Source: Ursus arctos
Taxonomy: Eukaryota; Chordata; Mammalia; Carnivora; Ursidae
Assembly (NCBI RefSeq): GCF_023065955.2
Contig: NW_026622852.1
Span: 7,038,423 to 7,102,422, forward strand
DNA length: 64,000 nt
Reading direction: 5' to 3'
Positions within the stretch are counted from its first letter, which is position 1. Each line of letters opens with the position of its first letter. The notes beneath the pieces were generated by a model. That model was not told the origin of the DNA. It searched no databases and saw nothing but the letters and a program-made list of their open reading frames with translations. The translations under genes were made by a program, and so were the position numbers. Of this stretch, positions 24,536 through 34,090 are shown piece by piece.

Positions 24536-24729
24536 TTTTTTTTAAGATTTTATTTATTTATTTGATAGAGAGAGAGGCAGCCAGCGAGAGAGGGAACACA
24601 GGCAGGGGGAGTGGGAGAGGAAGAAGCAGGCTCCCAGCAGAGGGCCCAATGTGGGGCTCGATCCCAGGACTCTGGGGTCACGCCCTGAGCTGAAGGCAGA
24701 CGCTTAATGACTGAGCCACGCAGGTGCCC
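24536..24729 (-). mobile_element. Can-SINE, young subfamily
   Basis: The tail TTTTAAGATTTTATTTATTT is at the left and the reversed head 'ctgagccacgcaggtgcccc' at the right. A perfect 15-bp target duplication, CCAAACTCTACTCTA, lies at 24521-24535 and 24730-24744. Confidence 0.98.
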
Positions 24730-25656
24730 CCAAACTCTACTCTAAAAAGAGAAAAATAGGTCTTGAAGGATTAAGTTATTGGTACATATTGGTACACATC
24801 AAGGCTGGAACAAATCTAAAACTTCAAACTCAAATCCAAGCCTCCTAGATTCTGAGTTCATTTTTCATAGGGCATTTATTCATTCAACATCTTTTTAAAT
24901 TTAATACATTTACTTCTAATATATACCAAAATTCCTGTGTGTTCTACTAAACATTATCAATAGTCTAATGACAATTTATTAATCCATTCTGAGAAATAAG
25001 TGATATGATATATATATGTGTGTCAAACCAGACTGTAACAGACTGCTGCAATAGTGCTTCATGATCATACTATTAGACACAAAAATGATGTGTTATTATG
25101 AATAATATTATGAATACCATTATGAATGTCTACATACGTTATATATCTTCCAGATAGATGAGATTTGCTATGTTGCCCACTCTTTCCCTGATAGTGTGCA
25201 AAAGGCATTTGAAATTTTTAATTCAAGGAGAATTTATAACTGGTCATGGTTTTCCTTGATACAGACCTTTATATAAAATAGTTATATTGTTACAATATAG
25301 TATGAAGCTAGAGATAAAGCACAAATTGTAAAAGACTGTCTGATTATGTGATGGTCTTCTGCATACATTTACAGTATCTAATTAATTGAAGTTTCCCTAG
25401 CTTTTCCAACAAGAGATCACAAAGAAAGTCTTCTGGGGTTTTGCCTATTTGATTCTGTTACACATACAGGAAATTTGATATTGTTGCTATGTTTAAGCTC
25501 AGTATTAACCTTAAAGATGTATATAGAATATGAATATGTGTGATAATTAAACTCAATACTCATATCTCTCTGAAAGTTTCTGGGTACAGTGACCTGAGCA
25601 AGCCAGTAAGAGGAAATAGGACCAAAAAATAATTTCAAATAAAGTATGTTAGCTTA

Positions 25657-26243
25657 TGTTATGGACTAAATGTTTTGTGTTTCCCAAAATCCATAGGTTG
25701 AAACCTTCCTGCCACAACACAGTGGTATTAGAAGATGAGACTTTGGGGAAGTAATTGGAATTAGATGAGGTCATTAGGGTGGAGTCCTCATGAAAAAATT
25801 AGTGGTCTTGTGGTCCCCGGGTGGCTCAGTCAGTTAAGCATTCAGTTGCTGATTTCAGCTCAGGTCATGATCTCAGGATCATGAGATTGAGGCCTGGGTT
25901 GGACTCTGTGCTGGGTATGGACCCTGCTTAAGACTCTCTCTCCCTCTCCCTCATTCCTTTCCCATACCATGCTATGCTCTCTCTCTCAAAAAAAAAAATA
26001 CTAATAATAATTAAATTTAAAAAAATTAGTGGTCTTATAAAAAAAAAAGTTTGCTTCCTCTCTCTTCTTTCTACTATGTAAGGATATAATGAGAAAAAAG
26101 GTCATCTAAGAGGAAGTCCTCCCAGACACTTGATCACTTGATCTTGAACATCCCAGCCCCCAAAACTGTGAGAAATAAATGTTTTTTGTTTAACCTATCA
26201 AGTCTATGGTAATCTGTTATAGTAGCCTAACCTGACAAAGACA
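25657..26243 (+). mobile_element. Solo LTR, ERVL-MaLR (MST-like), split by a Can-SINE
   Basis: The segment opens TGTTATGGACTAAATGTTTT and ends GACAAAGACA, so it has TG...CA ends. Between these are typical MaLR LTR landmarks: 'aaatccataggttgaaacc', 'gaggtcattagggtggagtc', 'cttgatcttgaacatcccag', 'aactgtgagaaataaatg' (including the AATAAA signal) and 'tctatggtaatctgttatag'. There is no internal retroviral region on either side, so it is a solo LTR. The 5-bp target duplication is not evident. A Can-SINE (25810-26019) inserted into it later. Confidence 0.75.
25810..26019 (+). mobile_element. Can-SINE inserted in the MaLR LTR
   Basis: The head 'gtggtccccgggtggctcag', the 'aggtcatgatctcaggatca' box region and a CT-rich middle with an A-rich tail are present. 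AAAAAATTAGTGGTCTT is exactly duplicated at 25793-25809 and 26020-26036. Confidence 0.97.
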
Positions 26244-27305
26244 CTATCTCATCTGAAGCAAATTCTATCAACTTTTATTTCCTAAATTGAACATAGCCTG
26301 AACTTGTTCTCAATATAAAAACATATACCCTATTCAGGGCTTGCAAATTTTTTACTAATCGATGTGATTTTCTTTTAAAAAAATATTTCCCAATGTTCTT
26401 ATCTATATAAAATACCTTGGGCATATGGGTACCATTAAAATAGTTTGATTGACAATAGCCACCAGCCATCTAGACATCCTGAAACTGTATACAGTTATAG
26501 AAAATGGTCACTTGCATTCTAGTAGTGACAGGTAAAAGAATAAATTCTGGGTTGTTAGGGAAACTGTACAAAGGATTGAAAACACATCGCTCTCTATCCG
26601 GAAAAAGAGAATTATCTCCAGAGCAGTGTTCTTGTCAGCTATGAATCAAATAAATGATTTGCCTTACTGAAGTCAGGAGGAAAAACAAAAAGATTCTTGA
26701 AAATATAAACATGAGCCTAGTATTTAGTTAGATAAATAATAAAAATGCTGTCCCTTCTCCCTTAATTCTATTTTCAGTAATGAGAATACTATCCAATTTA
26801 TAACTCTTTTGACTTGATGTGTATATAAAATGCAGACAAATCCATGAAGGTAGAAAATAACCCTGCAAAACATGCTTCAATTTATAAATCAGCTCAAACT
26901 GATAACCAAAAACTTGACTGAAGATGATGTTAGGAATAACATCTCTCTTGGGCACACACATGCACTCTCTCTTCTCTTTCTACCCTATTCTGTTTAAGAC
27001 TTTGTAGGACTTTGAGCTTTTTATTTCTTAATTACATTAGGAGGTTTTCACTTAGTGTCTTAGTTTGAGGTCTTAAATACAAAGCTTTTTTCAATGATTC
27101 TCCTTAAAAATGTGCTAGAATGGGAACAAACAAGAATAATATATAAACATTCATTTATAAATACACTAATTATCTAGTGATTGTTTAAAACCAAACATAT
27201 TTTATAATTTGATGCATTAACATTGATTAAAGAGCTATGAGGGTGTAATCCCCTACTGATAAAATGTGTCAAAATATACATGTTGTTTAATTAAAAAAAT
27301 AATTA
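26244..27305. other. Unique AT-rich sequence
   Basis: No recognised gene, RNA or repeat family. Confidence 0.4.
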
Positions 27306-27320
27306 AAATAAGCCTTTGTA

Positions 27321-27498
27321 CCAGAGCGCCTGGGTGGCTCAATTGGTTAAGGGTCCCACTCTTGGTTTAGGCTCAGGTCATGATAAAGAAGATGTTATTA
27401 CTCAGCTATTAAAAAAAAAAGGAATCTTGTCATTTGCCCTCTGCCACTCCCTCTGCTGCTCACCCCCCAAGTAAATGAATGAATACAATGTTTTAAAA
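27321..27498 (+). mobile_element. Chimeric retroposon: Can-SINE head, L1 ORF2 scrap, SINE tail
   Basis: Bases about 27324-27382 are a normal Can-SINE head (GAGCGCCTGGGTGGCTCAAT ... CTCAGGTCATGAT). Bases about 27383-27437 instead match the sense end of L1 ORF2 ('gatgttattactcagctatt ... ggaatcttgtcatttgcc', the YYSAI-K...FA region seen antisense in the L1s nearby). From about 27437 a Can-SINE middle resumes ('ctctgccactccctctgctg'). AATAAGCCTTTGTA (27307-27320) and AATAAATCTTTGTA (27499-27512) look like one target duplication around the whole unit, so it probably entered as a single chimera. Confidence 0.7.
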
Positions 27499-27805
27499 TA
27501 ATAAATCTTTGTATTATGGAAGTTACCCCATCTTGATATTCCATCTTGACTTTCCGAATATTATTTGGAAATCAGAGAAAACCAGGGTAAACTATTTTCT
27601 GGGGGAGAACCAAATAAATTAAAAGCTTTTGTTCCTTGATTGAGATAATTATCAGATATTGGCTCTCAATAACACATCTAAAAATCACCAGATTTCCATA
27701 AAATTACTTTACAAATTTTTTGTAATTTTTAAAATTTAAATTCAGTTAATTAATATCTAATGTATTATTGATTTCAGAGGTAGAGGTCAGTGATTAATCA
27801 GTCTT

Positions 27806-27975
27806 ATTACTTTACAAATATTTTAAAAATTAAGTTTTACTTAATTTTACTTAATTTTTTGTTTTACTTAAAATTTACTTAAATTTACTTAAATTAATTT
27901 TAAAAATTTTAAAAAACACAAAAATTTAAGTTTTACTTTAATTAAGTAAATTTATTTAAATTTACTTAAATTCAT
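27806..27975. repeat. AT-rich ACTTAA-type low-complexity insert in L1 3' UTR
   Basis: About 170 bp of TTACTTAA/AATTTAAG-like repeats separate two L1 3' UTR parts that should be nearly adjacent. ATTACTTTACAAAT occurs at 27703-27716 and again at 27806-27819, bracketing an 89-bp piece of the L1 3' end. Confidence 0.6.
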
Positions 27976-28078
27976 CACAAGTGCACTCCTTAATCCCCAT
28001 CACGTATTTCACCCAGCCCCCACCCACCTCCCCTCTGGTAACCATCAATCTGCTACCTATAGTTAAGATCTGTTTCTT

Positions 28079-28285
28079 TTTTTTTTTTTAAGATTTTTTT
28101 TTTAATTTATTCATTTGACAGAGATAGAGACACCCAGCGAGAGAGGGAACACAAGCAAGGGAAGTGAGAGAGGAAGAAACAGACTCCCAGCGGAGGAGCC
28201 TGATATGGGGCTCGATCCCGGGACTCCAGGATCACACCCTGAGCCGAAGGCACACGCTTAACGACTGAGCCACCCAGGCACCCCA
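28079..28285 (-). mobile_element. Can-SINE inserted in ancient L1
   Basis: A poly(T)/AAGATTTTTTTTTTAATTTA tail is at the left and 'ctgagccacccaggcacccc' (reversed head) at the right, with 'cagcgagagagggaacacaa' between. TGTTTCTT at 28071-28078 and 28286-28293 is the target duplication. Confidence 0.95.
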
Positions 28286-28985
28286 TGTTTCTTGTTTTTC
28301 CTCTCTTTTTTCCCTTATAATCATTTGTTTTGTTTCTTAAATTCCACATATGAGTGAAATCATATGGTATTTGTCTTTCTATGACTAACTTATTTTGCTT
28401 AATATAATATTCTCTAGCTCCATCCATGTCATTGCAAATGGCAAGATTTCATACTTTTGTATGGTTGAGTAATATTCTATTATATCTATATCTATATGTA
28501 TATATATTTCTATATATCATCTATATTTATATAGCTATATTTTCTTATCCATTCAACAGTTGATGGGCATTTGGGCTCTTTCCATAATTCGGCTATTGTT
28601 GATATTGCTGCTATAAACATTGGGATGCATGTATCCCTTTGAATTAGTGTTTTTGTACTCTTTGGGTAAATACCCAGTAGTGCAATTGCTGGTTCATATT
28701 TTTTTTTTTTTGTTTTTATTTTTATTTTTATTTTTTTTTTGTTTTTTTTGTTTTTTTTTTTTTTATTAATAATGATTTTTTATTATATTATGTTAGTCAC
28801 CATACAGTACATCCCCGGTTTTCGATGTAAGGCTCGATGATTCATTAGTTGTGTATAACACCCAGTGCACCATGCAATATGTGCCCTCCTTACTACCCAT
28901 CACCGGTCTATCCCGTTCCCCCATCCCCCTCCCCTCTGTAGCCCTCAGTTTGTTTCTCACAGTCCATAGTCTCTCATGTTTCATT

Positions 28986-29031
28986 CCCCCTTCTGATTAC
29001 CCCCCCTTTCTTTATCCCTTTCTTCCCCTAC
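28986..29031 (-). other. L1 3' UTR polypurine, G-rich tract (copy A)
   Basis: On the minus strand the tract has four or more G runs (GGGGG, GGGGGGG, GGG, GGGG) separated by short A-rich spacers, just after ORF2. Polypurine tracts capable of G-quadruplex formation are a known feature of mammalian L1 3' UTRs. Folding itself is inference. Confidence 0.6.
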
Positions 29032-29046
29032 TGATCATTCTAGTTC

Positions 29047-32000
29047 TTATGTTCCATAGATGAGAGAAATCATATGATAGTTGTCTTTCTCTGCTTGACT
29101 TATTTCACTAAGCATTATCTCCTCCAGTGCCGTCCATGTTGTAGCAAATGTTGAGAACTCATTCTTTCTGATTGCTGAGTAATATTCCATTGTATATATG
29201 GACCACAACTTCTTAATCCAGTCATCTGTTGAAGGGCATCTCGGCTCCTTCCACGATTTAGCTATTGTGGACATTGCTGCTATGAACATTGGGGTGCATA
29301 TGGCCCTTCTCTTCACTACGTCTGTATCTTTGGGGTAAACACCCAGTAGTGCAATGGCTGGATCATAGGGTAGCTCAATTTTTAACTTTTTAAGGGACCT
29401 CCACACGGTTTTCCAGAGTGGCTGTACCAACTTGCATTCCCACCAACAATGTAGGAGGGATCCCCTTTCTCCACATCCTCTCCAACAATTGTTGTTTCCT
29501 GCCCTGTCTATTTTTGCCATTCTAACTGGCGTAAGGTGGTATCTCAGTGTGGTTTTGATTTGAATATCCTTGATGGCTAATGATTTTGAACATTTTTTCA
29601 TGTGTCTGTTAGCCATTTGTATGTCTTCATTGGAAAAGTGTCTGTTCATATCTTCTGCCCATTTTTTGATTTATTTCTTTCTCGTGTATTGAGTTTGAGA
29701 AGTTCTTTGTAGATCTTGGATACCAGTCCTTTATCTGTAGTGTCATTTGCAAATATCTTCTCCCATTCCGTGGGCTGCCTCTTAGTTTTTCTGACTGTTT
29801 CCTTGGATGTGCAGAAACTTTTAATCTTGATGAAGTCCCATAAATTCATTTTATCTTTTGTTTCTCTTGCCTTTGGGGATGTGTCATGAAAAAGGTTGCT
29901 TTGGCTGATGTCGTAGAGGTTGCTGCCTATGTTCTCCTCTAGAATTTTGATGGATTCCTGTCTCACATCGAGGTCTTTCATCCATTTGGAGTTTATTTTT
30001 GTGTATGGTGTGAGATAGTGGTCAAGTTTCATTCTTTTGCATGTAGCTGTCCAATTTTCCCAGCACCATTTATTGAAGAGACTGTCTTTTTCCCACCGGA
30101 TGTTTTTTCCTGCTTTATCAAATATTAGTTGCCCAAAGAGCTGAGGGTCCATTTCTGGGCTCTCTATTCTGTTCCATTGGTCTATGTGTCTGTTTTTGTG
30201 CCAGTACCATGCTGTCTTTGTGATCACAGCTTTGTAGTACAGCTCGAAATCCGGCATTGTGATGCCCCCAGCTTTGTTTTTCTTTTTCAACAGTTCCTTG
30301 GAGATTCGGGGTCTTTTCTGGTTCCATACAAATTTAAGGACTATTTGTTCCAGTTCTTTGAAAAACGTTCTCGGTATTTTGATCGGGATAGCATTGAAAG
30401 TGTAGATTGCTCTGGGTAGCATGGACATTTTAACTATGTTAATTCTTCCGATCCATGAGCATGGAATATATTTCCATCTTTTTATGTCTTCCTCAATGTC
30501 TTTTAAGAGTGATTTATAGTTTCTAGAATAAAGGTCCTTTACGTCTCTGGTTAAGTTAATTCCAAGGTAACGTATGGTTTTTGGTGCTATTGTAAATGGG
30601 ATGGATTCCCTGATTTCTCTTTCTTCGTTCTCGTTATTCGTGTACAGAAATGCAACTGATTTCTGAGCATTGATTTTGTATCCCGCCACGTTACTGAATT
30701 GCTCTATAACTTCTAATAGTTTGGGAGTGGCTTCTTTTGGGTTTTCCATATAGAGTATCATGTCGTCTGCGAAGAGAGACATTTTGACTTCTTCTTTGCC
30801 GATTTGAATACCTTTGATCCCTTTTTGTCGTCTGATTGCTGTTGCAAGGACTTCTAGTACTATGTTGAATAATAGTGGCGAGAGTGGGCATCCTTCTCGT
30901 GTTCCTGATCTTAAGGGAAAGGCTTCCAGCTTTTCCCCATTGAGAATAATATTTGCAGTAGGCTTTTCATAGATGGCTTTTATGAGATTGAGATGTGTAC
31001 CCTCTATTCCTACACTCTGAAGGGTTTTAATCAGGAAAGGATGCTGTATTTTGTCAAATGCTTTTTCGGCATCGATTGAGAGGATCATATGGTTCTTGAG
31101 TCTTTTCTTGTTGATATGATGTATCACGCTGATTGATTTGCGAATATTGAACCACGCTTGCATCCCAGGTATGAATCCCACTTGATCGTGGTGGATAATC
31201 CTTTTAATGAACTGTTGGATTCTATTAGCAAGTATCTTGTTGAGGATTTTGGCGTCCATATTCATTAGGGAAATCGGTCTGTAATTCTCCTTTTTGAGGG
31301 GGTCTTTGCCTGGTTTGGGGATCAAGGTAATATTGGCCTCATAGAATGAGTTTGGTAGCTTTCCTTTTGTTTCTATTTTTTGAAATAGCTTTAGGAGAAT
31401 AGGTATTATTTCTTCTTTGAATGTTTGGTAGAATTCCCCAGGAAAACCGTCCGGGCCTGGAGTTTTGTTATTTGGAAGGTTGTTTATCACTGACTCAATT
31501 TCTTCATAATTAATTGGCTTGTTTAAGAAATCAATTTCTTCCTTTTTCAATCTTGGTAGTTTATAGGTTTCCAGGAAGGATTCCATCTCTTCCAGATTGC
31601 TTAGTTTATTGGCATATAGCTGTTGATAAAAATTTCTAATAATCCTTCCAATTTCAATGGTGTTCGTCGTGACCTCTCCTTTTTCATTCGTAATTTTAAT
31701 AATCTGGGTCCTTTCTCTTTTCTTTTGGATAAGTCTTGCCAGTGGTCTGTCAATTTTATTGATTCTCTCCAAGAACCAGCTTCTAGTCCTGTTGATCTGC
31801 TCTACTGTACTTCTGGTTTCTGCTTGATTGATTTCAGCTTTAATTTTGGTCAACTGCTTCCTTGTGCGTGGATTAGGCCTGTCCCTCTGTTGCTGTTCCA
31901 GCTTCTTGAGGTGAGAATATAAAAACTGCATTTTAGATTTTTCTATTCTTTTGAGTGAGGCTTGGATGGCTATGTATTTCCCCCTTAGGACTGCCTTTGC

Positions 32001-32869
32001 AGTATCCCATAGGTTTTGGACTGTTGTATTTTCATTCTCATTGGTCTCCATAAATTGTTTAATTTGATTTTTGATTTCCTGGTTTATCGAGTCATTCCTG
32101 AGCAGGATGGTTCTTAGTCTCCAAGTGTTTGAGTTTCTTCCAAATTTTTCCTTGTGGTTGAGTTCCAATTTCAGAGCGTTGTGGTCTGAGAATATGCAGG
32201 GGATAATTTCAATCTTTTGGTATCGGTTGAGACCTGTTTTGTGTCCCAGAACATGGTCTATTCTTGAGAATGTTCCATGGGCATTAGAATAGAATGAGTA
32301 TTCTTTGGTTCTGGGGTGTAGTGTTCTATATATATCTAAGAGGTCCAACTCGTCGAGTATGGCATTCAAAGCCTTTGATTCTTTGCTTAGTTTTTGCCAG
32401 GGTGTTCTGTCTATTTCTGAGAGTGGAGTGTTGAGGTCCCCTACTATTAATGTATTTTTATCTATATGTCTCTTTATTCTGGTTAAGAGTTGGCTTGTGT
32501 ATCTTGCTGCTCCCCTGTTGGGGGCATATATATTTATAATTGTCATATCCACTTGTTGAATACTTCCTTTAAGAATAATATAGTGCCCTTCTGCATCTCT
32601 AACTATAGTCTGTAGTTTAAAATCCAATTTATCTGATATGGGAATTGCTACCCCAGCTTTCTTTTGAGGTCCATTTGCGTGAAAGATGGTACTCCATCCC
32701 CTTACTCTCAGTCTGAATGCATCTTTGGGTTCGAAATGAGTCTCTTGTAGACAGCAAATGGATGGGTCATTTCTTTTTATCCAATCTGCAACCTGTGGCG
32801 TTTGAAGCCAGAATTTAAACCATTAATGTTCAGGCTGAGTACTGAGAGATATGCTTTTAATTCTGCCAT
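29047..32869 (-). pseudogene. L1 ORF2 (endonuclease/reverse transcriptase), copy A, two frameshifts
   Basis: The ATG at 32867-32869 begins [21 protein letters not shown] 1-bp deletion near 32792 (compare 'caacctgtgg' here with 'caaccctgtgg' in copy B) puts the start out of frame. The frame is then open for about 1040 codons down to a 4-bp deletion near 29671 ('gatttatttc' here, 'gatttgtttatttc' in copy B). A 200-codon frame (29649-29047) completes the protein. Counted from the Met at 32627, the endonuclease shows GDLNTPL (63-69), SRIDH (121-125) and SDH (147-149). The reverse transcriptase shows SIDAEKAFD (517-525), [11 protein letters not shown] (575-585) and FADD (619-622). The C-terminal frame has the CX3CX7HX4C cysteine motif. 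Allowing for the five missing bases, the length is about 1,275 codons, the usual size for mammalian L1 ORF2p. The Glu in GTREG replaces the usual Gln. Confidence 0.96.
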
Positions 32870-32937
32870 GTTGTCAGTAAAGTCTTTGTATTGGCTGTGA
32901 CTTTCTGTTTTGTATCACTCTTGGGGCCTTTTTACTT

Positions 32938-33841
32938 TTATAGAACCCCCCGTAATACCTCCTGTAGGGCTGGTTTCGTGGTTACGAAATTGGCTAGTGA
33001 CTGTCGATTCTGAAATGTCTTTATTTCTCCATCAATTCTGAATCACAGCCTTGCTGGATAAAGGATCCTTGGCTGCATGTTTTTCTCTGAAAGACCTTTA
33101 AAAATGCTCCCCAAACCCTTTCTCTCATTCCAGGTCTGTGTAGACAGGTCTGATGTAATTCTGATGCCTTTGCCTTGGTACATGAGAAATTTCTTTGCCC
33201 TGGCCACTTTCAATACTGTTTCCTTGGATCTCATATTTGCGAATTGCACTGTGACGTGACGTGGTGTAGGTCTGTCATGGTTGAGCTTGGGAGGGGTCCT
33301 CTCTGCCTCTTGGACACGAATTTTTGTTTCCCTTGCTAGATTAGGGAAGTTTTCAGCTACAATTTGTTCAAATATCTCTTCTAGACCTCTGTTTTTCTCC
33401 ACCCCCTCGGGGATGCCGATGATTCTAACATTGGATCGTTTCATTGAGTCAGTAATCTCCCGTAGCCAACATTCGTGGGCGTGGATTTTCTTAAGACCAT
33501 CTTCTATTTTTATTTTTTCCTCTATTAACCCATCCTCCAATTCACTAACCCTTTCCTCTGCTTCCGTGACCCTGGCCATCAGAGCCTCTAGTTTTGCCTG
33601 CATTTGGCTCATAGAATGTTTAATTTCTGTCAAATTCACTCTCATTTCCGCCCTTAGGGATTGTATATTCTCAGTAATATTTCCCTGAATACTTTTTTCA
33701 AGTCTACTCATTATCTTGACCATTGTTACTCTGAATTCCATTTCTGATAATTTGGTTACATCCATATCCGTTACTTCTGTGGCAGAGGCCACTGACTCAC
33801 TGTCTTTTCTTTGCTGGGGGGGGGCTTCTCCTTCTTGTCAT
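32938..33841 (-). pseudogene. L1 ORF1 (RNA-binding chaperone), copy A, broken at both ends
   Basis: ORF1p coats L1 RNA as a trimer. The open part (33792-33043, 249 codons) has a coiled coil (about residues 20-115, heptad-like 'LEALMARVTEAEERVSELED'), an RRM-like domain beginning NVRIIGIPEG (121-130) and the start of the C-terminal domain (to ILYPARL, 243-249). The likely start codon is at 33839-33841. A nine-C run just after it (33826-33834 on the plus strand, as G) shifts the frame by one. The frame ends at TGA (33043-33045), but the next 34 codons stay open to a TAA at 32938-32940. They spell a C-terminal-domain sequence with FVTTKPALQEVL, so the TGA looks like a truncating stop. Copy B has the same TGA. 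Confidence 0.93.
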
Positions 33842-33946
33842 TCTGATGAAGAGAGGTTGCGGGGTTTCCAGAGCCCAAAATTATTGACTGGGTCCCAGGC
33901 CGTGCCCCTTGTTTTATAGGGATCTTAGAGATGTGGGCTTCTTCTT

Positions 33947-33980
33947 TAAAGATTTTATTTATTTACTTATCTGAGAGAGG
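33947..33980 (-). repeat. Start of SINE-like segment in L1 5' UTR (copy A, truncated)
   Basis: 'Ttaaagattttatttattta ... ctgagagag' is the tail of a Can-SINE and matches 50950-50985 of copy B. The L1 copy ends inside it. Confidence 0.7.
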
Positions 33981-34090
33981 GAGGAGTAGTTCTATTTTTA
34001 ACTTTTTGAGGACATTCCATACTGTTTTCCAGAGTGGCTACACTAGTTTGCGCCCCACCAACAGTGTAAGAGAGTTTCCCCAGAAAGGAA
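33981..34090 (-). mobile_element. Ancient L1 fragment, right part of the nested complex
   Basis: 'Agttctatttttaactttttg', 'attccatactgttttccaga', 'gtggctacactagtttgcgc' and 'ccaccaacagtgtaagagag' continue the ORF2 region that stops at about 28697. The old element was therefore one piece before the young L1 entered. Confidence 0.85.

Larger units (their letters stand above)
27703..28697 (-). mobile_element. Ancient L1 3' end, left part of a nested complex
   Basis: The antisense 3' UTR ('tgtattattgatttcagagg', 'tagaggtcagtgattaatca', then 'catcacaagtgcactcctta' and 'cacccacctcccctctggta') leads into the ORF2 end ('aattccacatatgagtgaaa', 'atgggcatttgggctctttc', 'tacccagtagtgcaattgct'). The element continues at 33981-34090 on the far side of the young L1. 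It is broken by an AT-rich insert (27806-27975), a Can-SINE (28079-28285) and the young L1. Confidence 0.85.
28698..33980 (-). mobile_element. Young L1 (copy A), 5'-truncated, about 5.3 kb, nested in an ancient L1
   Basis: From right to left on the minus strand: a remnant 5' UTR (33842-33980), ORF1, a short spacer, ORF2, a 3' UTR with a polypurine tract, and a 3' A-rich tail of about 65 bp with interruptions (28698-28764). It is almost identical to copy B (45761-52080) over the shared length. The 5' end breaks inside the SINE-like segment of the UTR. The flanks are the two halves of an older L1 ('gctggttcata' at the left, 'gtagttctatttttaacttt' at the right). No target duplication is visible, which is unusual for such a young copy. 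ORF1 and ORF2 each carry frameshifts, so autonomous movement is not expected. Confidence 0.95.

Noticed and set aside
31082..31110. Idea that L1 copy A could still be active because of its 993-codon ORF2
   Set aside because: Frameshifts near 32792 and 29671 remove the ORF2 start and C-terminus, and the 5' promoter is truncated.
30129..33919. Numerous plus-strand open frames across L1 copy A
   Set aside because: They are shadows of ORF1 and ORF2 on the minus strand, and the same shadows recur in copy B.
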